A program made the translations under genes and the position numbers. Shown here one piece after another: positions 59,572-64,000 of a stretch of DNA of 64,000 nucleotides. Positions within the stretch are counted from its first letter, which is position 1, and the number at the start of each line of letters is the position of its first letter. The stretch covers positions 36,601-100,600 of the forward strand of contig NZ_JBMERD010000011.1 in NCBI RefSeq assembly GCF_048820935.1, read 5' to 3'. A model generated the notes under the pieces. It did not search any database and was not told the DNA's origin. It saw nothing but the letters and a program-made list of their open reading frames with translations. The DNA is from Algicoccus sp048820935 (GTDB lineage Bacteria; Pseudomonadota; Gammaproteobacteria; Burkholderiales; Burkholderiaceae_B).

Positions 59572-60372
59572 TTATTCTCCTTCAGATACAGCCGCTTCTG
59601 GTCGCGCGCCAGTTCCACCGCGACGGTTTCCACGTGTGTTTCTACCTGGGCCCGATGGACGACCTGGACGATCACCGCGGGGACGACGGTTTCTGCGTGG
59701 TTCATCTTCACGTGAAGGTGCGACTTCAACAGGGAGTTCGCCGTTAGGCAGCATTTCACCCTTGTAAACCCAGACCTTAATTCCGATCAGACCATATGTT
59801 GTATGCGCTTCAGAAGTACCGTAGTCAATATGAGCACGAAGTGTATGCAGAGGCACTCGGCCTTCGCGATACCATTCGGTACGGGCAATTTCGATACCAT
59901 TCAAACGACCAGAGCTCATGATTTTGATGCCCTGTGCGCCTAAACGCATCGCATTTTGCATCGCACGTTTCATTGCACGGCGAAACTGAATGCGCTTTTC
60001 AAGCTGTTGCGCAATAGAATCCGCGATCAACTGTGCATCTGTTTCTGGCTTGCGGATTTCTTCGATGTTGACATGAACAGGAACACCCATCAAACGCTGA
60101 AGGTCAGCTTTGAGTGTTTCGATGTCTTCACCACGCTTACCAATCACAACACCTGGACGTGCGGAATAAATCGTAATACGAGCATTCTTAGCAGGACGCT
60201 CAATCACAACACGTCCAACTGAAGCTGCTTTAAGTTTCCGTTTCAAATACTCGCGAACCCGAACGTCTGAAATCAGAAGGTCGCTAAAATCCTTATCGGA
60301 AGCATACCAACGTGATCCCCAGTTCTTGGTTACAGCGAGGCGGAACCCAATCGGGTTAATTTTCTGACCCAT
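59572..60372 (-). CDS. rpsC: 30S ribosomal protein S3
   Basis: S3, 266 residues, forms part of the mRNA entry helicase. It starts MGQKINPIGFRLAVTKNWGS and has the KH domain with RPGVVIGKRGEDIETLKADL, then FRRAMKRAMQNAMRLGAQGI and GLIGIKVWVYKGEMLP. A C-terminal extension rich in Arg, Pro and Gly (about residues 220-266), common in betaproteobacteria, makes it longer than E. coli S3 (233). Confidence 0.98.
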   Translation of the reverse strand: MGQKINPIGFRLAVTKNWGSRWYASDKDFSDLLISDVRVREYLKRKLKAASVGRVVIERPAKNARITIYSARPGVVIGKRGEDIETLKADLQRLMGVPVHVNIEEIRKPETDAQLIADSIAQQLEKRIQFRRAMKRAMQNAMRLGAQGIKIMSSGRLNGIEIARTEWYREGRVPLHTLRAHIDYGTSEAHTTYGLIGIKVWVYKGEMLPNGELPVEVAPSREDEPRRNRRPRGDRPGRPSGPGRNTRGNRRGGTGARPEAAVSEGE

Positions 60373-60381
60373 GGTGACTCC

Positions 60382-60711
60382 TTAAGCGCCGACCTTGACG
60401 GTGATATGGCAGGTTTGTTTTTCAATGCGATTCCCACGACCTTTTGCTCGTGCGGAGAAACGCTTCAATGACTGCCCTTTATCAACGTAGATCGTCGTAA
60501 TCTTGAGTTCATCAATGTCGGCACCGTCATTGTGCTCGGCATTGGCAATTGCTGACTCAACAGCCTTTTTGATGATGACCGCAGCTTTCTTGTTCAAGAA
60601 AGTCAGTGTGTCAATCGCTTGAGCAACGGGTTTGCCCCGGATCATGTCGGCAACAAGTCTAGCTTTTTGTGCAGAGATGCGCACGCCACGAATAACTGCT
60701 GTCGTTTCCAT
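60382..60711 (-). CDS. rplV: 50S ribosomal protein L22
   Basis: L22, 109 residues, whose beta-hairpin lines the exit tunnel and is a site of macrolide resistance. It reads METTAVIRGVRISAQKARLV, ADMIRGKPVAQAIDTL and the C-terminal hairpin GRGNRIEKQTCHITVKVG. It lies between rpsS and rpsC with gaps of 2 and 9 bases. Confidence 0.98.
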   Translation of the reverse strand: METTAVIRGVRISAQKARLVADMIRGKPVAQAIDTLTFLNKKAAVIIKKAVESAIANAEHNDGADIDELKITTIYVDKGQSLKRFSARAKGRGNRIEKQTCHITVKVGA

Positions 60712-60713
60712 GC

Positions 60714-60989
60714 TTATCTCCTGCCTTTCTTGTCTGCGACGTGACCTTTAAAGGTGCGTGTCAAAGCAAATTCACCAAGCTTGTGACCAACCATGTTCTC
60801 GTTAATGTAAACAGGAACGTGTTGACGACCGTTGTGAACTGCAATCGTTAAGCCAATAAACTCAGGCAAAATCGTTGAACGACGTGACCAAGTTTTAATG
60901 GGTTTTTTACCTTTTTCCGCGATCGATTCCTCAACCTTTTTAATAAGGTGAGCATCGACAAACGGACCTTTTTTAATCGAACGTGACAT
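60714..60989 (-). CDS. rpsS: 30S ribosomal protein S19
   Basis: S19, 91 residues, in the 30S head near the A-site finger. Signatures are MSRSIKKGPFVDAHLIKKVE, TWSRRSTILPEFIGLTIAVH and NMVGHKLGEFALTRTFKGH. It lies between rplB and rplV. Confidence 0.98.
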   Translation of the reverse strand: MSRSIKKGPFVDAHLIKKVEESIAEKGKKPIKTWSRRSTILPEFIGLTIAVHNGRQHVPVYINENMVGHKLGEFALTRTFKGHVADKKGRR

Positions 60990-61000
60990 TTTTCGTCCTC

Positions 61001-61828
61001 TTATTTGCGCTTACGACGCTGGACGATCATATTGTTCGTCCGTTTGTTGCGACGGGTGATGAAACCCTTAGTCGGGGTACCCCATGGGCTCACTGGTTCG
61101 CGGCCTTCACCGGTCTTACCTTCACCACCACCGTGTGGGTGATCGATTGGGTTCATGGCGACACCACGGACCGTTGGGCGAATACCACGCCAGCGATTTG
61201 CACCAGCTTTACCGATCTGACGCAGGCTATGGCTTTCATTGCCCACTTCACCGATCGTTGCACGACATTCGATATGAACGCGGCGAACTTCACCGGAGCG
61301 CAAACGCACTTGAGCGTAAGTACCTTCACGTGCCAGCAAAATTGCTGAAGCACCTGCGGAACGAACCATCTGAGCGCCTTTACCAGGAATCATTTCAATG
61401 CAATGGATCGTGGAACCGACAGGGATATTACGGATTGGCAATGTGTTACCAGCACGAATCGGAGCATCAACGCCCGACAACAGAACTGTACCCACTTCCA
61501 AACCACGTGGAGCAATAATGTATCGTCTTTCACCATCAGCGTAGCAAAGCAAAGCCAAGTGTGCTGTACGGTTAGGATCGTATTCCAAACGCTCAACACG
61601 TGCTGGAATGCCGTCTTTGTTACGACGGAAGTCAACAATACGATATTGCTGTTTATGACCACCACCACGATGACGTATCGTGATGTGACCATTATTGTTA
61701 CGGCCTGAACCGCGTTTTTTGCTGGAAGTCAGACCGTCAACGGGTTTGCCTTTATGCAAACCTGGTGTGACAACTTTGAGCATTCCACGGCGACCTGGTG
61801 AGGTCGGCTTCGTTTTAATGAGGGCCAT
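61001..61828 (-). CDS. rplB: 50S ribosomal protein L2
   Basis: L2, 275 residues, required for subunit association and peptidyl transferase structure. It has RNNNGHITIRHRGGGHKQQY, the IAPRGLEVGTVLLSG region, and the catalytically implicated C-terminal GVAMNPIDHPHGGGEGKTGE with the conserved His. It starts directly after rplW. Confidence 0.99.
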   Translation of the reverse strand: MALIKTKPTSPGRRGMLKVVTPGLHKGKPVDGLTSSKKRGSGRNNNGHITIRHRGGGHKQQYRIVDFRRNKDGIPARVERLEYDPNRTAHLALLCYADGERRYIIAPRGLEVGTVLLSGVDAPIRAGNTLPIRNIPVGSTIHCIEMIPGKGAQMVRSAGASAILLAREGTYAQVRLRSGEVRRVHIECRATIGEVGNESHSLRQIGKAGANRWRGIRPTVRGVAMNPIDHPHGGGEGKTGEGREPVSPWGTPTKGFITRRNKRTNNMIVQRRKRK

Positions 61829-62125
61829 TTAATTCACCTCCGCGAAGTTCAGCTCTTGACCGGGTTTCAACACCACGTAGGCTTTCTTTTCGTTACGGCG
61901 ACGACCAACAAAGCGCCCAAAACGCTTTTCTTTGCCTTTACGAATGAGAACCTGTACAGAGTCCACTTCGACCTTAAACATCATCTCAACCGCCGCTTTA
62001 ATTTCCGGCTTTGTTGCATCTGCTGCAACGCGGAAAACGATCTGGTTGTTCTTTTCAGCGACGTTTGTCGCTTTCTCCGTCACAATTGGAGCGAGGAGAA
62101 CTTGCAATAAGCGTTCGTTGTTCAT
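61829..62125 (-). CDS. rplW: 50S ribosomal protein L23
   Basis: L23, 98 residues, the main docking site for trigger factor and SRP at the exit tunnel. It reads MNNERLLQVLLAPIVTEKAT, FRVAADATKPEIKAAVEMMF, and a loop RKGKEKRFGRFVGRRRNEKK. Its start overlaps rplD by 4 bases and its stop abuts rplB, so the three are tightly coupled. Confidence 0.98.
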   Translation of the reverse strand: MNNERLLQVLLAPIVTEKATNVAEKNNQIVFRVAADATKPEIKAAVEMMFKVEVDSVQVLIRKGKEKRFGRFVGRRRNEKKAYVVLKPGQELNFAEVN

Positions 62126-62745
62126 CCCAACATCTCCTCAAGTTGTTGAACCGCAGCTTTCGTGATCAGAACCTGGTTGTAATGAATCAACGAAAGTGGG
62201 TCAGCATATCTAGGCTCGACAACTGCAACGTTTTTCAAGTTACGTGTTGCGAGGTAGACGTTTTCATCCATCGAGTCTGTAATGATCAGGACAGAGTCCA
62301 ACAAACCCATGCCGCGCAGTTTTTCTGCAGCTAACTTGGTTTTTGGAGATTCCAACGTGAAGCTATCAACAATCGCGACGCGATCTTCTCTAACCAATTG
62401 CGACAAGATTGAACGCACACCTGCGCGATACATTTTCTTGTTCACTTTATGGCTAAAGTTTTCATCGGGCTTGTTGGGGAATGTACGACCACCCCCACGC
62501 CACAATGGTGAAGACGCTGCACCAGCGCGGGCGCGTCCTGTACCTTTCTGACGCCAAGGCTTTTTCGTTGAATAACTAACTTCCGAGCGATCTTTTTGTG
62601 CGCGGTTACCAGAGCGAGCGTTTGCCTGATAGGCAACTACGACCTGGTGAATCAGTGCTTCATTGAAGTCACGACCAAAAACAGTTTCTGGAACGCTGAC
62701 TGTTGAAGCTGCGCCACCTTGCTCATTCAGGAGCTTAATATCCAT
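62122..62745 (-). CDS. rplD: 50S ribosomal protein L4
   Basis: L4, 207 residues, a tunnel-lining protein that in E. coli also represses the S10 operon. The extended loop contains SYSTKKPWRQKGTGRARAGA and SSPLWRGGGRTFPNKPDENF. The globular part includes GVRSILSQLVREDRVAIVDS and NVAVVEPRYADPLSLIHYN. It lies 3 bases after rplC. Confidence 0.98.
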   Translation of the reverse strand: MDIKLLNEQGGAASTVSVPETVFGRDFNEALIHQVVVAYQANARSGNRAQKDRSEVSYSTKKPWRQKGTGRARAGAASSPLWRGGGRTFPNKPDENFSHKVNKKMYRAGVRSILSQLVREDRVAIVDSFTLESPKTKLAAEKLRGMGLLDSVLIITDSMDENVYLATRNLKNVAVVEPRYADPLSLIHYNQVLITKAAVQQLEEMLG

Positions 62746-62748
62746 TCT

Positions 62749-63438
62749 TTACGCTCCTTTCTTAAGAGGGGTTTTAACGGCGTGACGAACAACGATATAG
62801 CCATCGTTGTGACCAGGCACGGCGCCTTTCACCAAAAGGAGGCCACGTTCTGCATCAACGCGAACAACGCTCAGATTTTGCACTGTGCATGTGACATCAC
62901 CCATGTGACCAGACATTCTCTTACCTGGAAACACACGACCGGGATCTTGAGAGTGACCAATTGATCCAGGTGCACGGTGTGAAATCGAGTTACCGTGAGA
63001 GGCACGTTGTGAACTGAAATTGTGGCGTTTGATTGCCCCTGCGTACCCTTTACCAATGGTGGTACCAGTGACATCAACTTGTTGACCTTCTGTAAAAACA
63101 GACTCAACGGTCAGCACTGCACCGGGCTCGTACTCTGCAACCAATGCTGCATCGAGACGGAACTCTTTCAAGACAGCAGCGGATTCTACGCCGGCCTTGG
63201 CAAAGTGACCTGATTGGGGTTTGTTAATACGAGAAGCTTTACGCTCGCCGAAAGCGAGCTGAATCGCGGCGTAACCGTCTGATTCTTGAGACTTGACTTG
63301 GGTTACGCGATTATTGGACACGTCCAGTACTGTTACAGGGATAGAGACGCCATCCTCTGTAAAAATACGAGTCATGCCAACCTTGCGACCCACAAGCCCT
63401 GGCCGATGAGCGGCCGGCGTCTGTGTCGGGTTCGACAT
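62749..63438 (-). CDS. rplC: 50S ribosomal protein L3
   Basis: L3, 229 residues, near the peptidyl transferase centre. It has GLVGRKVGMTRIFTEDGVSI, the GKGYAGAIKRHNFSSQRASH loop with the methylatable Gln region, GSIGHSQDPGRVFPGKRMSG and the C-terminal LLLVKGAVPGHNDGYIVVRH. It is separated from rpsJ by 184 bases that contain several hairpins, unlike the short gap usual in E. coli. Confidence 0.98.
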   Translation of the reverse strand: MSNPTQTPAAHRPGLVGRKVGMTRIFTEDGVSIPVTVLDVSNNRVTQVKSQESDGYAAIQLAFGERKASRINKPQSGHFAKAGVESAAVLKEFRLDAALVAEYEPGAVLTVESVFTEGQQVDVTGTTIGKGYAGAIKRHNFSSQRASHGNSISHRAPGSIGHSQDPGRVFPGKRMSGHMGDVTCTVQNLSVVRVDAERGLLLVKGAVPGHNDGYIVVRHAVKTPLKKGA

Positions 63439-63451
63439 TCTTCTATACTCC

Positions 63452-63562
63452 CGGGTTAAACCCGTTACCCAACTTCGATTGGTTGGGGATAGGTAAATTC
63501 TGCATCTCAGCGGACTGAGTGCACTTCTTTTAAACCTGTCATAGGATTAACCCTACGACAGG
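63452..63562 (-). promoter_or_regulatory. structured leader between rpsJ and rplC
   Basis: Four inverted repeats occur within 111 bases. 63535-63562: CCTGTCATAGG/CCTACGACAGG, an 11-bp stem with one wobble. 63502-63522: CTCAG-CGGA-CTGAG with a GCA/TGC extension. 63468-63487: CCCAAC/GTTGGG. 63452-63464: CGGGT/ACCCG, immediately before the GGGAG ribosome-binding site of rplC. Such an array resembles an autoregulatory ribosomal-protein leader or an attenuator; the ligand protein is unknown. Confidence 0.6.
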
Positions 63563-63622
63563 TAGCCTGACAGTGTAGCAATTTTCTTACAACTTAACAA
63601 GAACTTCTAAAACAAAATGTTG

Positions 63623-63934
63623 TTATTGCAATGCAATTTCAACATCAACACCTGCAGGTAGATCTAAACGCATCAATGCATCGACCGTTTTGTCAGTGGG
63701 ATCCACAATATCCATCAAACGTTGATGGGTACGCATTTCCAACTGATCACGTGATTTTTTGTTCACGTGCGGAGAGCGCAAAATGTCATAACGGCGAATC
63801 CGCGTTGGAAGTGGGACGGGACCACGAACAACAGCACCAGTACGTTTTGCTGTATCAACAATCTCTGCAGCTGACTGATCGATTAAGCGATAGTCGAAAG
63901 CCTTCAAGCGGATTCTAATTTTTTGACTCTTCAT
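63623..63934 (-). CDS. rpsJ: 30S ribosomal protein S10 (NusE)
   Basis: S10, 103 residues, part of the 30S head and, as NusE, of transcription antitermination complexes. It reads KIRIRLKAFDYRLIDQSAAE, GAVVRGPVPLPTRIRRYDIL and SPHVNKKSRDQLEMRTHQR, with a typical acidic-hydrophobic end. It heads the ribosomal cluster in this window. The 66 bases to the window edge contain one small hairpin (63956-63981) and no visible coding sequence; tuf or fusA would be expected beyond. Confidence 0.98.
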   Translation of the reverse strand: MKSQKIRIRLKAFDYRLIDQSAAEIVDTAKRTGAVVRGPVPLPTRIRRYDILRSPHVNKKSRDQLEMRTHQRLMDIVDPTDKTVDALMRLDLPAGVDVEIALQ

Positions 63935-64000
63935 TTTGTTTCCAAAGAACGATGAGCGGATGCGGCTTACACCACACCCGCCAGATTTAAAACCTGATAA

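Noticed and set aside
63956..63981. Small hairpin before rpsJ as an S10-operon leader
   Set aside because: The 7-bp stem contains a G-T wobble and the sequence is cut by the window edge, so neither the leader nor the upstream gene can be judged.
1..64000. tRNA, rRNA, CRISPR arrays, insertion sequences and prophage genes
   Set aside because: Looked for cloverleaf-like segments, regular spaced repeats, transposase or integrase motifs and phage structural genes; none were seen. The intergenic repeats found are single elements, not arrays.

Overview
This 64 kb window is chromosomal DNA of a betaproteobacterium of the order Burkholderiales. It most resembles a moderate-GC member of the Alcaligenaceae. 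The evidence is a Bug-type periplasmic binding protein, system II cytochrome c biogenesis (ResB/CcsB), the neighbourhood rplQ - cutA - dsbD - hemB - engB - cytochrome c4 - resB - ccsB - lysA - cyaY - mrcA - aroK - aroB - dgt, and the uvrA / MFS / ssb block. The family assignment is inference from gene order and protein style, not from a search.

Layout. 1-1558: the end of a dTDP-rhamnose operon (rfbC, partial) and a MurG-like glycosyltransferase. 1555-8360: dinB, a double-hotdog thioesterase, a family 2 glycosyltransferase, an EEP-family phosphodiesterase, and the aspS - DUF502 - fmdB unit. 8464-15738: a metabolic stretch with a D-aminoacylase-type amidohydrolase, a GMC oxidoreductase, ilvE, a TehB-like methyltransferase and an NDP-forming acyl-CoA synthetase. 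15858-21803: a catabolic operon encoding HpaI-type aldolase, HpaH-type hydratase, a FAH-family enzyme, HpaF isomerase, a Bug binding protein and a PrpB-type lyase, with a divergent IclR regulator. This set matches the lower homoprotocatechuate meta-cleavage route, but no ring-cleavage dioxygenase or semialdehyde dehydrogenase is present. 21832-22396: a decayed Fic gene. 22468-30661: ssb, MFS, uvrA, a small secreted protein, dgt, aroB, aroK. 30711-42432: mrcA, cyaY, lptM, lysA, MFS, ccsB, resB, cytochrome c4, engB, hemB. 42444-47579: two tandem MFS paralogues, dsbD, cutA, and a guanidinium exporter preceded by what reads as a guanidine-II (mini-ykkC) riboswitch. 47847-63934: the ribosomal protein super-cluster on the minus strand, from rpsJ to rplQ.

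The ribosomal cluster has the canonical bacterial order (S10, spc and alpha blocks). It is broken between rpsQ and rplN by an aldehyde dehydrogenase gene on the opposite strand, with a strong bidirectional terminator at 58612-58640 and about 425 bp of AT-rich DNA that could hold a separate spc promoter. Several intercistronic hairpins (rpsJ-rplC, rpsD-rpoA, rpoA-rplQ) suggest further points of control. I saw no tRNA, rRNA, CRISPR array, insertion sequence or prophage in the window.

No clearly unprecedented system was found. The strongest leads are the truncated meta-cleavage/PrpB cluster and its structured intergenic RNA elements, the split ribosomal operon, the guanidine riboswitch-exporter pair and the Fic pseudogene.
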